From assembly GCA_014058405.1 (NCBI GenBank), contig CP047423.1, positions 3,890,501 through 3,954,500 of the forward strand: a stretch of 64,000 nucleotides of DNA, given 5' to 3'. A program made the translations under genes and the position numbers. Position 1 is the first letter of the stretch. The number at the start of each line of letters is the position of its first letter. The notes below the pieces were generated by a model. The model made no database searches and was not told the origin of the DNA. It worked only from the letters and a program-made list of their open reading frames with translations. The stretch comes from Candidatus Nitrospira kreftii. GTDB lineage: Bacteria; Nitrospirota; Nitrospiria; Nitrospirales; Nitrospiraceae. This document shows positions 35,866 through 44,769 of this stretch, piece after piece.

Positions 35866-36234
35866 TCAAACAGTCGTCTTAGCGGATTCGATCTCTGTTG
35901 CGGTGATCAGGCTGGAGAGGTAGTCTGCTACAAAATTGAGTGCTTCCTCACGTCCATCCGCACGGCGACCCTTTTCTCTACGCTGAACAGAGAGTTCGTG
36001 TTCCAGATCTGATTTCACCTCTCCCAATATTCTCTGGAGGGATGATGGGGTGAGATTGGTGTCCATATCTTCCAATTCCTGACACCGATCTAACACCCAA
36101 TTGAGTCCTTCAATACGACCCGCATAATGCTCCTGCTCGGCCGTATCGATTCTGGCCATTGCAGTGGCAAAGGTTTGGGCTTCGTAAATTAGATTATAAA
36201 AGCTGGTGACTCCTCGTTGTAGGGATGGATTCAT
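35866..36234 (-). CDS. Hypothetical helical protein, 122 aa
   Basis: A 122-residue all-helical, strongly charged protein (EVKSDLEHELSVQRREKGRR and a C-terminal FVADYLSSLI helix). No domain recognised. It lies 72 bp downstream of the next gene on the same strand. Confidence 0.65.
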   Translation of the reverse strand: MNPSLQRGVTSFYNLIYEAQTFATAMARIDTAEQEHYAGRIEGLNWVLDRCQELEDMDTNLTPSSLQRILGEVKSDLEHELSVQRREKGRRADGREEALNFVADYLSSLITATEIESAKTTV

Positions 36235-36306
36235 GATTCTCCTTTACCTAAGGATGAGTCGCAATTATACATGAGATTGGTGAGCGGACAAGGAGTATTT
36301 TTCTGG

Positions 36307-36636
36307 CTATGTGAAGAGGAGCGAATGGAATTCGTTCATGAAGCCATAATACAGAGGAGCAAAATCCTTGAGGCAATCTGGGCTCGTCTCTTTTAATCGC
36401 TTAAAAAAGAAGACTTGTCCTCGAGGATCTAGCTGTTCCAGGAGTTGGCTGAGTTGAGCCATGCTATAACTGCCAGCCGGAACACTCAGAATATAGTGCA
36501 CGAGCCTCTCGACGAATTGTTGCTCGATATACTCGCTCGCAAGATAGCCTTCTGGGAGTTTGCCAGAGGCCAGAAATTCATCGAATGGAACGGCTTGGGC
36601 AGCAAAGGGGTTTGATTGCTGCGGATGAACTATCAC
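36307..36636 (-). CDS. Hypothetical protein, 109 aa
   Basis: 109 residues, not recognised. Segments VERLVHYILSVPAGSYSMAQ and DPRGQVFFFKRLKETSPD suggest a compact helical domain. It is probably in one transcript with the 122-aa gene downstream. The coding look and absence of a competing frame support it. Confidence 0.62.
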   Translation of the reverse strand: MIVHPQQSNPFAAQAVPFDEFLASGKLPEGYLASEYIEQQFVERLVHYILSVPAGSYSMAQLSQLLEQLDPRGQVFFFKRLKETSPDCLKDFAPLYYGFMNEFHSLLFT

Positions 36637-36920
36637 GCTGCGAGTGCTCCCTCATTTAGGGTCTGCGGGTTTCCTTGTGAAAACTGTACTGGAGGTACGG
36701 TATCTCGTCAAGTGCGCATAAGAAGCAGTATGAGCTGAGCCGAAAGACTGATGTTTCGGATAAGGTGGCTCTATCTGTCTTCGATGGATGCACGTATGTC
36801 GCCGGTCAACAAAAAAGGCAGTGGATGTTCGAACGCCTACTATCGAATTTGAGAGCTAGCGTTACGAGATAATAGAAAGTTCGCGTGGCGTGGTTCGTGA
36901 CATGAGATCTGTTTGATTGC

Positions 36921-36964
36921 AAAAAGCAAGGGGGCGGATCCCCTTTTGAAGATCCACCCCCTCT
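36921..36964 (-). terminator. Rho-independent terminator after nxrB
   Basis: On the minus strand GGGGGTGGATC pairs with GATCCGCCCCC across a 10-nt loop, followed by TTGCTTTTT. It begins 26 nt after the nxrB stop. Upstream of it, 36637-36920 has no gene I can support. Confidence 0.9.
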
Positions 36965-36989
36965 TGAACTGAGCCGTAGCCCCTAGAAC

Positions 36990-38279
36990 TTATAACCAGG
37001 TGACCCGTTCCGCCGGTCTGATGTAGATAGGCTCTTCCACTTGAACCCGGGCCACTTCCTTCCCCGATTTATTGAACCCCAACACGGTATCGTTATACAT
37101 CTCGAACCGCTTGCCGTGAATCTGGGTTTCAAACACTTTCGGCCCTGGAATGACGTCATAGCGGAACACGATCTGTTGGCTGGCTCGCCAGAGCTGGAGC
37201 ACGGCCAGCAACTCGCGGCTGGGCACCAGGTACTTCTCGATCGCATTGTCGACGCCGGGTCCGAACATCTGCCGGGCATACCCGCGTGGAGAGTGCCGCG
37301 GGGGGATGTAGAAGCCGTTGGGCTCCGTGCCCCATTGCGGATAGAGCGGCAAAGCGACTTGCTCCACCCGGATGGCATAGTAGAGCGGATGCCAGCGATC
37401 CTCCGCCCACAGGCCGTCCTCCCCGATGCGCATGAGGCTTTGCATCCGGATCTTTCCCACGCAGGCCGCCATGCAGCGGGTTTCCATGGGCTCTCCCCCG
37501 GTGAGCGGATCTTTCCCCTCGATGCGCGGATAACACGCGATACATTTTTCGCTGACGCGGGTGGTGCCGCGATACATCGGTTTCTTATAGGGGCACTGTT
37601 CCACGCACTTCTTGTACCCTCGACAGCGGTTCTGATCGATCAGCACAATGCCGTCTTCCGGCCGTTTATAGATGGCCTTGCGCGGGCAGGCCGCCAAGCA
37701 GCCGGGATAGGTGCAGTGGTTGCAAATCCGCTGGAGATAGAAAAAGAAGGTTTCGTGTTCCGGCAGACTGCTGCCGGTCATCTTCCAGGGTTCGTCGCGC
37801 GAGAAGCCGGTCTTGTCAATGCCTTCAACCAAGGCCCGCATCGAGGTGGCGGTGTCTTCGTAGATGTTGACGAACCGCCATTCCTGGTCCGTCGGAATAT
37901 AGCCGATGGCGGCCTGGCCCACTTTGGCCCCGGCGTCGAAGATGGTCATGCCTTCAAAGACGCCGTACGGGGCATGGTGTTTCCGCCCGACGCGCACGTT
38001 CCACACCTGCCCGCCGGGATTCACCTGTTCGATCAGTTGGGTGATCTTGACGTCGTAGAACTGTGGATACCCCCCATAGGGCTTGGTCTCCACGTTGTTC
38101 CACCACATGTATTCCTGTCCCTTGGAGAAGAGCCAGGTGGATTTATCCGCCATACTGCAGGTCTGGCACGCTAAGCACCGATTGATATTGAAGACGAAGG
38201 CAAACTGCCACTTCGGATGTCGTTCCTCGTAGGGGTACAACATCTTCCGTCCCAGCTGCCAATTGTATACTTCAGGCAT
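36990..38279 (-). CDS. nxrB: Nitrite oxidoreductase beta subunit, iron-sulfur protein
   Basis: 429 residues, the size of Nitrospira NxrB. It transfers electrons from the molybdenum subunit towards the respiratory chain. Cysteine groups for one [3Fe-4S] and three [4Fe-4S] clusters are visible: CLACQTC near residue 35, CNHCTYPGCLAACP, CRGYKKCVEQCP, and CIACYPR with later CMAACVG. There is no signal peptide; export probably occurs by hitchhiking with NxrA. The true start is ATG 38279, with GGAGGGGACT just upstream; a longer frame to 38309 has no such site. A strong hairpin lies between nxrA and this gene and a terminator follows it. Confidence 0.97.
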   Translation of the reverse strand: MPEVYNWQLGRKMLYPYEERHPKWQFAFVFNINRCLACQTCSMADKSTWLFSKGQEYMWWNNVETKPYGGYPQFYDVKITQLIEQVNPGGQVWNVRVGRKHHAPYGVFEGMTIFDAGAKVGQAAIGYIPTDQEWRFVNIYEDTATSMRALVEGIDKTGFSRDEPWKMTGSSLPEHETFFFYLQRICNHCTYPGCLAACPRKAIYKRPEDGIVLIDQNRCRGYKKCVEQCPYKKPMYRGTTRVSEKCIACYPRIEGKDPLTGGEPMETRCMAACVGKIRMQSLMRIGEDGLWAEDRWHPLYYAIRVEQVALPLYPQWGTEPNGFYIPPRHSPRGYARQMFGPGVDNAIEKYLVPSRELLAVLQLWRASQQIVFRYDVIPGPKVFETQIHGKRFEMYNDTVLGFNKSGKEVARVQVEEPIYIRPAERVTWL

Positions 38280-38324
38280 AGTCCCCTCCGTAATGCGTCC
38301 CGGCGCCATGGGTGGGATGGTTGA

Positions 38325-38354
38325 GCCGGCGCCTCCCAGCAGGAGGGCGCCGGC
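38325..38354 (-). promoter_or_regulatory. Intercistronic GC-rich hairpin between nxrA and nxrB
   Basis: GCCGGCGCCTCC and GGAGGGCGCCGGC pair with one bulged base around the loop CAGCA. It begins about 18 nt after the nxrA stop. No T-run follows, so it is not a normal terminator. It may protect the 3' end of the nxrA message or tune relative nxrB output. Confidence 0.6.
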
Positions 38355-38371
38355 GTCCCACGTCAGGGCCG

Positions 38372-41300
38372 TTAGACTTTAATCTTGATGTGTTCACCCT
38401 TGAGCCACTTGATCATAAACTCATTTTCCTGTCCGGGGGTAAACCCGGTCCGCACCGGTTCCCACGGCCCACGGGCGCCGATGCCGCCGTCTTCGGCTTT
38501 GGTGATGCGGATCAGACATTCCTTCGGAACGGTGTTGATCGCATGGTGATCGACCTGGTAGCCCCATTTGAACTTCCAAGCGATGGCGTGCTTACCAGGC
38601 AAGGAGTCAGTTTGGTGAATTGGCATGAGCCAATTGCGCGTAAAGGATTGTTGTGCGCCATACCGGAAATTGGACTGATACCCGGTATCGATCGCGATGG
38701 CGCGACCGTCCGGCCTGGTTTCATGACCCTTCACCGATTTGGCCGTCGACACGTAGGGCGCATGCTTGGCCATCGTCACGTGATAGGGATACGACGGGTT
38801 GTACTTGGCCCGAATCATTAAGCGCGCCACTTTGTAATAGGGATCGCTCGGTTTCCAGCCGCGGTAGGGGCGGTCAACGGGGTTGCCGTCCACGTACACA
38901 TAGTCCCCGTCGTTGATCCCACGGTCCTTGGCCGCCTGCGGATTGATATGTATTTGGTGTTCGCCCACACCGGGGGTTCGCTTGTCCATCCGGTAGGGAT
39001 CGCCGAAGTTCGACTCATAAATCTGCACCCAGTCGTTTACCGACCACTGGCTGTGGACGCGGTGCCGCGTTTTCGGCGTGACACAGTAGAACTGGTAGCC
39101 CTTCTCCCACAAAGGATTCGCATGGCGCATAATTTCATGCCACGACAACTTGATATTCCGGACTGTCTTGTCGTCGTGATGTTGCGCGGTGATCGGAATA
39201 CCGTAGTCGTCAGGCCGAACATACGGGTTGGTCGTGAAGATGGCGTTCGGCAGGTACGGAGTCGCTTCTGGACCCTCACGATGAGAGATAAAGTTTTCCC
39301 CGTATTCAATAGATTCGGGTTCGATACGATAGTTTTCGTATCGCCCGCTGCGCGTCCACATCGGCTTCGACTCGTTGGTCTCCTCCCAGAACGGGTGCCG
39401 CGGGTAGGTGCGGACCATGACCATCCAGCCTTTTTCTGACTTAAGCATAACGTCGGCCGAATAGCCATAGAATGTGCTGGACGCATCAAGCATACGCTGA
39501 GCATACACATCGACACGGTTGGCATAGACCATCGCGAAGTAATCGCGCATCCGTTTGTCGCCAGTCATATCAGAGAGCTTCGCGGCGACTCCAGCGAAAG
39601 TATCAAGGTCGTTTCTGGTGTCGTACAACGGCCTGATCCCACCCTTCCAGATCTGCACCCATGGATTGGAGACCGTTACGGTCATTTCCGGATAGGTAAA
39701 TTCCATCCAGGAGTTACAGGCGAACGCGATGTCGTTATGATTCACATCGGACGTCATTTCGATGTCCTGCGTGATGAGACATTCAATGTTGGGATCGACG
39801 TTGCGCACCATATCATAGTGATGCTTCGCATTATTCAGCACGTTGACGTTGACCACCCAGCGAAACTTACTGGGTGTCGGCATGTGAGTCTTCCCGGTAA
39901 ACACCTTGCGGCCATACTTCGGGGTATTGACGATCAACGCCGTATCGCCGTGATTCCAATACCCGACTTCTTCGCCGTAATAGTAGGACTTGGTCTTGAT
40001 TTCCTTTCCATGCGCATTGGGATCCAACGTGATATGGAATGGATCTTCCCCTGTATGAACTGACAGACCAGCGCCTGACCAGGGAGTGGCCGTCCATGTC
40101 CCGGCCTTGTAGTTACCTGCCCAGGTATGCTGCCCGGTACCGAACTTTCCGACGTTACCGGTGATAATGAGGACCATCGCAGCCGCTCGCCCATTCGGCG
40201 TCATATGGAAATAGTGGCAGACCCCTTCGCCATTGTGAATCGCGGCCGGCTTAATCGTGCCAGAGTCCCTTGCCCACCGTACAATGAGGTCCTTGGGCGT
40301 ACGGCAGATTTGGTGGACTGTGTCCAGATCGTAATCTTGGAAGTGAACGAGGTACATCTGCCAGACCGGCATCGCATCGATTTCCCGTCCGTTGAGCAGC
40401 TTCACCCGGTAGGTGCCGGTGAGGGCCGCATCAATACCGCTATTGATGTAGTGCCAGCCGACCTGTTCCCGATGGAGCGGCACAGCCTGTTTTTTGGTGA
40501 GATCCCAGATCATCATCCCACCCAAACGCTGAATTTGCTCAGGCTTCAATGATTGGATGCGCCCTGAATAACTCTTTGAGAAATCAGGGAACTGGTAATC
40601 TGCAACGACATCGCGTGGATCCAGATATTGCAAGGTATCCGTACGCACTAGGATGGGCGCATCGGTAAATTGCTTCATAAAATCCGTGTCGTGCATGTTT
40701 TCATCAATGATGATTTTCATGGCGCCCAAAAAGAGCGCCCCGTCTGACTCAGGACGCAACGGCATCCAGTAATCAGCTCGATACGCAGTCGGGTTGTATT
40801 CAGGGGTGATGACGACGACGCGGGCACCACGCTCGATACACTCCAATTTCCAGTGAGCTTCCGGCATTTTATTTTCGACGAAATTCTTACCCCAACTGGT
40901 GTTGAGTTTCGAGAAGCGCATGTCGGACAAGTCAATATCTGACCCTTGAACACCGGACCAGAACGGCTGAGAGGGATTTTGATCTCCGTGCCAGGTGTAG
41001 TTCGACCAGTAACGTCCACCCTGCGCTTGATCCGGACCGACCTTACGAATCCAGGTGTCCAGCAACGCATTGATCCCACCGTTCATGCGGGTATTGCCCA
41101 TCTTGCCGACAATACCGAGAACCGGCATCCCAGCGCGGTGCTTAAAGCATCTCGTACCGGCACCCTTCATCATTTCGATCATTTCTGGTGCATAGCCTTG
41201 CTCTCGCAGGCGCCGCGCTCCGGCTTCCCCGCTATACCGAGTGGCGATCACAATCATCGCCTTGGCTGCATAGGTGAAGGCCGTATCCCAAGAGACTCGG

Positions 41301-41809
41301 AGCATATCGTCAAGGAATCGACTGTCGAACTTGTACTTTCGCTTTGTTTCAGGGGTCAGCTCCGGGGATCCATCATCCATCCATTGCTTCCACCCCTTTC
41401 GCATCAAGGGCCCCTTCAGCCGATAGGGCCCGTATACCCGCCTATGAAAGGTGAATCCCTTCAGGCACATACGTGGGTTGTGCGCGAATGTGCCTCGATT
41501 TCCGTATAAATCTTCATAGGTTTGGTGGTCGTAGTTTTGTTCCACGCGCATAACCACACCGTTTCGCACAAACGCGCGGACGCGACAGGCGTGCGTGTCG
41601 TTCGGGGAGCAGACCCAGGTAAAGGATGAATCGTACCGATATTGATCGTGATAGACACGTTCCCACGATCGATCAGGATAATCCCCCAAGGGGTTGCCGA
41701 CTTCGATGACCGGCTGGAGCGCCGTCAACGCCAGGACATTATCTGCCACGGCTGCGGCAGCAACAGTGCCCGCAGAAACTTTCAAGAATTGTCTACGTGA
41801 CAAGAACAT
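38372..41809 (-). CDS. nxrA: Nitrite oxidoreductase alpha subunit, molybdopterin catalytic subunit
   Basis: 1145 residues, the length typical of Nitrospira NxrA. It oxidises nitrite to nitrate at a Mo-bis-MGD centre. A twin-arginine leader (SRRQFLKVSAGTVAAAAVAD) targets it outside the cytoplasm. A [4Fe-4S] site near the N-terminus involves C67, C75 and C115, with D71 or H73 as possible further ligand. YTWHGDQNPSQPFW probably holds the Asp Mo ligand. AGGAGGT 7 nt before the ATG is a strong ribosome site. It is followed by nxrB after 92 bp. Only one nxrAB pair is in this window. The surrounding AT-rich region upstream should hold its promoter. Confidence 0.97.
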   Translation of the reverse strand: MFLSRRQFLKVSAGTVAAAAVADNVLALTALQPVIEVGNPLGDYPDRSWERVYHDQYRYDSSFTWVCSPNDTHACRVRAFVRNGVVMRVEQNYDHQTYEDLYGNRGTFAHNPRMCLKGFTFHRRVYGPYRLKGPLMRKGWKQWMDDGSPELTPETKRKYKFDSRFLDDMLRVSWDTAFTYAAKAMIVIATRYSGEAGARRLREQGYAPEMIEMMKGAGTRCFKHRAGMPVLGIVGKMGNTRMNGGINALLDTWIRKVGPDQAQGGRYWSNYTWHGDQNPSQPFWSGVQGSDIDLSDMRFSKLNTSWGKNFVENKMPEAHWKLECIERGARVVVITPEYNPTAYRADYWMPLRPESDGALFLGAMKIIIDENMHDTDFMKQFTDAPILVRTDTLQYLDPRDVVADYQFPDFSKSYSGRIQSLKPEQIQRLGGMMIWDLTKKQAVPLHREQVGWHYINSGIDAALTGTYRVKLLNGREIDAMPVWQMYLVHFQDYDLDTVHQICRTPKDLIVRWARDSGTIKPAAIHNGEGVCHYFHMTPNGRAAAMVLIITGNVGKFGTGQHTWAGNYKAGTWTATPWSGAGLSVHTGEDPFHITLDPNAHGKEIKTKSYYYGEEVGYWNHGDTALIVNTPKYGRKVFTGKTHMPTPSKFRWVVNVNVLNNAKHHYDMVRNVDPNIECLITQDIEMTSDVNHNDIAFACNSWMEFTYPEMTVTVSNPWVQIWKGGIRPLYDTRNDLDTFAGVAAKLSDMTGDKRMRDYFAMVYANRVDVYAQRMLDASSTFYGYSADVMLKSEKGWMVMVRTYPRHPFWEETNESKPMWTRSGRYENYRIEPESIEYGENFISHREGPEATPYLPNAIFTTNPYVRPDDYGIPITAQHHDDKTVRNIKLSWHEIMRHANPLWEKGYQFYCVTPKTRHRVHSQWSVNDWVQIYESNFGDPYRMDKRTPGVGEHQIHINPQAAKDRGINDGDYVYVDGNPVDRPYRGWKPSDPYYKVARLMIRAKYNPSYPYHVTMAKHAPYVSTAKSVKGHETRPDGRAIAIDTGYQSNFRYGAQQSFTRNWLMPIHQTDSLPGKHAIAWKFKWGYQVDHHAINTVPKECLIRITKAEDGGIGARGPWEPVRTGFTPGQENEFMIKWLKGEHIKIKV

Positions 41810-42448
41810 TGTTGATACCTCCTCGACGATTAGAAACTTGCGTGAATCATCGTTGCTTTGTGATTTCTCTTCGATTTTCCATCAGAATAATCTTGTATTG
41901 AGATTGAACACTTACCATCCATCCTAGGTGAATAATCTCTCAAAACTGTTGTGACTTATCTAAATCCAGCCACCATCACCTCTCGTCTACGTCCACTTTC
42001 TTCCAGCGCAATGTGGCACGTAGATTCAGAACGGCATGTTGCAGTGAAAGTTATCGCAATATTTGCGCCACCATGAATCTAGCGCCCACAAATTACTCAA
42101 TGCGCATGCTAAACGTTTAAAAACACAATGAGTATTTTGATCGATCCTCTTTAGCACTGACAAAAATCTCCATTCTATCGATGGGTAGCTTGCGTAGCAT
42201 TTCTTTTCAGGACGTAAGGTCTTACATAGCTATTTTATGATTGTAATCTCAATTATTTTGAGTGGTTGTATTTTTCAACCGCCTCACATTCATGACGTTA
42301 CCATACAGTAACCTATTAGCGGTATGAAACGGACCAATGACTGGATGAGCCAAAGTGACTGTATTGAATCGACGTAACTGATCCGATGGGATTCGCAGCT
42401 TGACACCATACTGATAGCTCAGTACACTCCGGACCTCAGACCTCTCGA
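41810..42448. other. nxrA upstream region
   Basis: Nearly 640 bp, AT-rich, between nxrA and tRNA-Gly with no supportable gene. On the minus strand TGGCGCAAATATTGCG (42055-42070) resembles a -24/-12 promoter, but it also forms a palindrome (CGCAAATATTGCG) and the implied leader is about 235 nt. No AGTGCG half-site is found upstream of it. I treat it as a weak candidate. Confidence 0.4.
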
Positions 42449-42523
42449 GCGGGAATAGCTCAGTGGTAGAGCATCGCCTTGCCAAGGCGAGGGTCGAGGG
42501 TTCAAATCCCTTTTCCCGCTCCA
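42449..42523 (+). tRNA. tRNA-Gly (GCC)
   Basis: 75 nt including the encoded CCA. The acceptor stem GCGGGAA pairs with TTCCCGC. The anticodon stem reads TCGCC TTGCCAA GGCGA with anticodon GCC, and the T arm GAGGGTTCAAATCCCTT has the standard TTCAAAT loop. Dihydrouridine arm GCTCAGTGGTAGAGC is standard. Confidence 0.98.
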
Positions 42524-42582
42524 ATACATCCTAATCTTTCCTTAAGGTATGTCGTTCATTCATATCGAGCGTGACTCTGCCG

Positions 42583-44769
42583 TCATGGTTTACCTAACAT
42601 CGTCAAGTGTCTGAGCCGGTCCTCCGCCGCTCCCAGTTCTTCGTCGGTAAGAGGTGTTCCACCAAACCGAGCTCTGCAATAAAGCTCCGTAATGGAAGCC
42701 ACCGCGAGATTCGCTTCACTCCATCGGATGCGAGTAATGCGAACAAACTCAAGAGGCGTGGTGGTAGCTGTCTTCGCAATACCTTTGTCAGCGAGACGTT
42801 TGATCATCTGCTTGTACAGATCCACGATACGGTGGTCTTCCTGGGTTATCTTCTTATCCGGAAACATTCTTACCAAGATTCTTCTCATGCTCAGCCCAAG
42901 CAGAATGATGCACGCAACAACGAGGAAACCCCAGATTGCCCCCTGTGGCCGCAGGTTACTTGGGAACATGTAATCTGGAAGCCCTCCTAGCAGTCTCAGA
43001 ATCGGACTGAAGAGGGTGGCCATGGAATCGAGCGTCTTATGGCCAACAGATTGCCCCCCGGCCTTCAATTCCTGCACAACGGCCAGTTGATCCGCAGCGC
43101 TGTATTGCACAAAAAAGCGACTCCACTGGAGTTTGACATTATCCAGAATGCGTTCCAAAGCCAGCCAAGCAGGGTATACATCCCCCACTGGTTCGCCCGA
43201 AGGTGGAGTCGGATCCATCATGACCCATCCGGAATGCGGTAGATACACTTCCACCCATGCATGTGCATCTTGTTGTCGGACCACATAATAGCTGCCATAT
43301 TCATTCCACTCTGTGGCGAGAAACCCAGTCACAAGACGCGCCGGAATTCCTACGGTCCGAAGCATGATCACCATGGCCGTCGCATAGTGTTCGCAATATC
43401 CCGTTTTGCGGAAGAAGAGAAATTCTTCAAGCGGGCGATCCACCCCGGCAAGAGGTGCATCAAGGCTATACCGATAATTTCGAATAAGGAACGTTTGAAT
43501 GGCATGCGCTTTTTCATAGGGACTGCGCTGGGAGCGTGTCATGTCTTCTGCTAGCTTACCGATCCGTTCCGATGTATAGGGGATTTGGAGAAAATGTTTG
43601 GTGAAGGTTTCCGGGTAAGTGGTCGGCTCGGAGCCAAGATCAGCCGGCAGCACAGGATGGAAGCGAGAGACAACAGCGTATTCAATGCGCGACGAGCTGG
43701 GGAACGGAAGATACACTGACCCTGCAAAATCTGACTGGACCGCCGGGAATTTCCCGCTGACGCTTTCAACGAATGGAGCGGCGAAGAGTACGGACGTATC
43801 GAGCGGCTCTAGAAGAATGTTCTGTCGGATCGCTTCGCCCAGGCGAGATGGTGCAGGACCTTGATGCCCACGAATGATAAACATCCCGGGACTTTCCTCG
43901 CTGAGGTTCCGCCGGAAGCTCAATCGATTCGTCCATGATTTGCCGTCATACTGATCGAACGAGACTCCTCGTACATAAAACCGGTCCTCAGTTTGTAGCG
44001 GGTGCTGTGGCACCTCGACCCGCATCACGATGCTCGGATCCCGTTTGATCGGTCCTATCGCACCTAAGTTGACCGTCTCGGAAAATCCAGACGTGCGAAT
44101 ATTTTCTCCAAAGCCTTTCTGATAAAACCCCGCGCTGATTCGAGGAATCGTGAAGAAGATTGCCAATGTCATCCCAAAGCACATCAGCGCAAGTCCGTTT
44201 GCGAGCCAAAAGAGTTGGGGCGTGACCCGGCTGATCAACCCTGACTGTAGCGACCGGCCGGCTAGCGGCCGGGCATCGGTGTCTTCAGCGCCTTTGGTAA
44301 TTTGGAACAGGATCAGCGTCCAGACTCCGGCCACGAGATAGAGCAAGAAGATGGGGAAATACCACAGATCCGTGGTGAGGGAACCCGACGCGAGGATGGC
44401 CACGAGACTGATGGCATAGAGATGCAAATAGTCGCGACGAAGCTTGAGGTTGAACAGCTTGATGACCATGAGGATCATGAGGAAATGGATTCCCGCCGGA
44501 AGAAGTTCACCAGACACCCAGAGCATATCCACCCAAAAACCAAGAAACCCAACGATGATCAGCAGGTTCCAACCAGCTGGTGAGAAAGAAATGTGCGAGG
44601 CAAGGTGGCTGAATACTCCGGCTGTAAACTGGCGTAAGAGCACAACAATCAGTCCCCCACCCGTCAACACCGCCAACCACGCAGGTAGACCTGACCCAAG
44701 CGTCAGTCCAACAAATGAAACCGCTGCCAACAGAATTGAAGTCAGTCGAAGTGCCTGATTAAAGGCCAC
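42583..44769 (-). CDS. TgpA-type membrane transglutaminase-like protein
   Basis: 728 residues. Several N-terminal membrane helices precede a TgpA-type N-domain and then a papain-like transglutaminase core with Cys (KTGYCEHYATAMV), His (DAHAWVEVYL) and Asp (MMDPTPP). A further membrane segment near residue 620 and a C-terminal DUF4129-like tail follow. Active-site residues are all present. It is probably a periplasm-facing peptidase or crosslinking enzyme. It overlaps the DUF58 gene by 11 bp and belongs to the MoxR-DUF58-transglutaminase cluster. Confidence 0.93.
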   Translation of the reverse strand: MAFNQALRLTSILLAAVSFVGLTLGSGLPAWLAVLTGGGLIVVLLRQFTAGVFSHLASHISFSPAGWNLLIIVGFLGFWVDMLWVSGELLPAGIHFLMILMVIKLFNLKLRRDYLHLYAISLVAILASGSLTTDLWYFPIFLLYLVAGVWTLILFQITKGAEDTDARPLAGRSLQSGLISRVTPQLFWLANGLALMCFGMTLAIFFTIPRISAGFYQKGFGENIRTSGFSETVNLGAIGPIKRDPSIVMRVEVPQHPLQTEDRFYVRGVSFDQYDGKSWTNRLSFRRNLSEESPGMFIIRGHQGPAPSRLGEAIRQNILLEPLDTSVLFAAPFVESVSGKFPAVQSDFAGSVYLPFPSSSRIEYAVVSRFHPVLPADLGSEPTTYPETFTKHFLQIPYTSERIGKLAEDMTRSQRSPYEKAHAIQTFLIRNYRYSLDAPLAGVDRPLEEFLFFRKTGYCEHYATAMVIMLRTVGIPARLVTGFLATEWNEYGSYYVVRQQDAHAWVEVYLPHSGWVMMDPTPPSGEPVGDVYPAWLALERILDNVKLQWSRFFVQYSAADQLAVVQELKAGGQSVGHKTLDSMATLFSPILRLLGGLPDYMFPSNLRPQGAIWGFLVVACIILLGLSMRRILVRMFPDKKITQEDHRIVDLYKQMIKRLADKGIAKTATTTPLEFVRITRIRWSEANLAVASITELYCRARFGGTPLTDEELGAAEDRLRHLTMLGKP

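Noticed and set aside
37041-38174. Plus-strand ORF of 377 codons
   Set aside because: Antisense to nxrB, which has clear motifs, size and ribosome site; the long frame reflects GC-rich codon structure.
42249-42524. Minus-strand ORF of 91 codons starting MEREKGFEPSTLALARR
   Set aside because: It is the reverse strand of the tRNA-Gly gene, a well-known type of spurious ORF.
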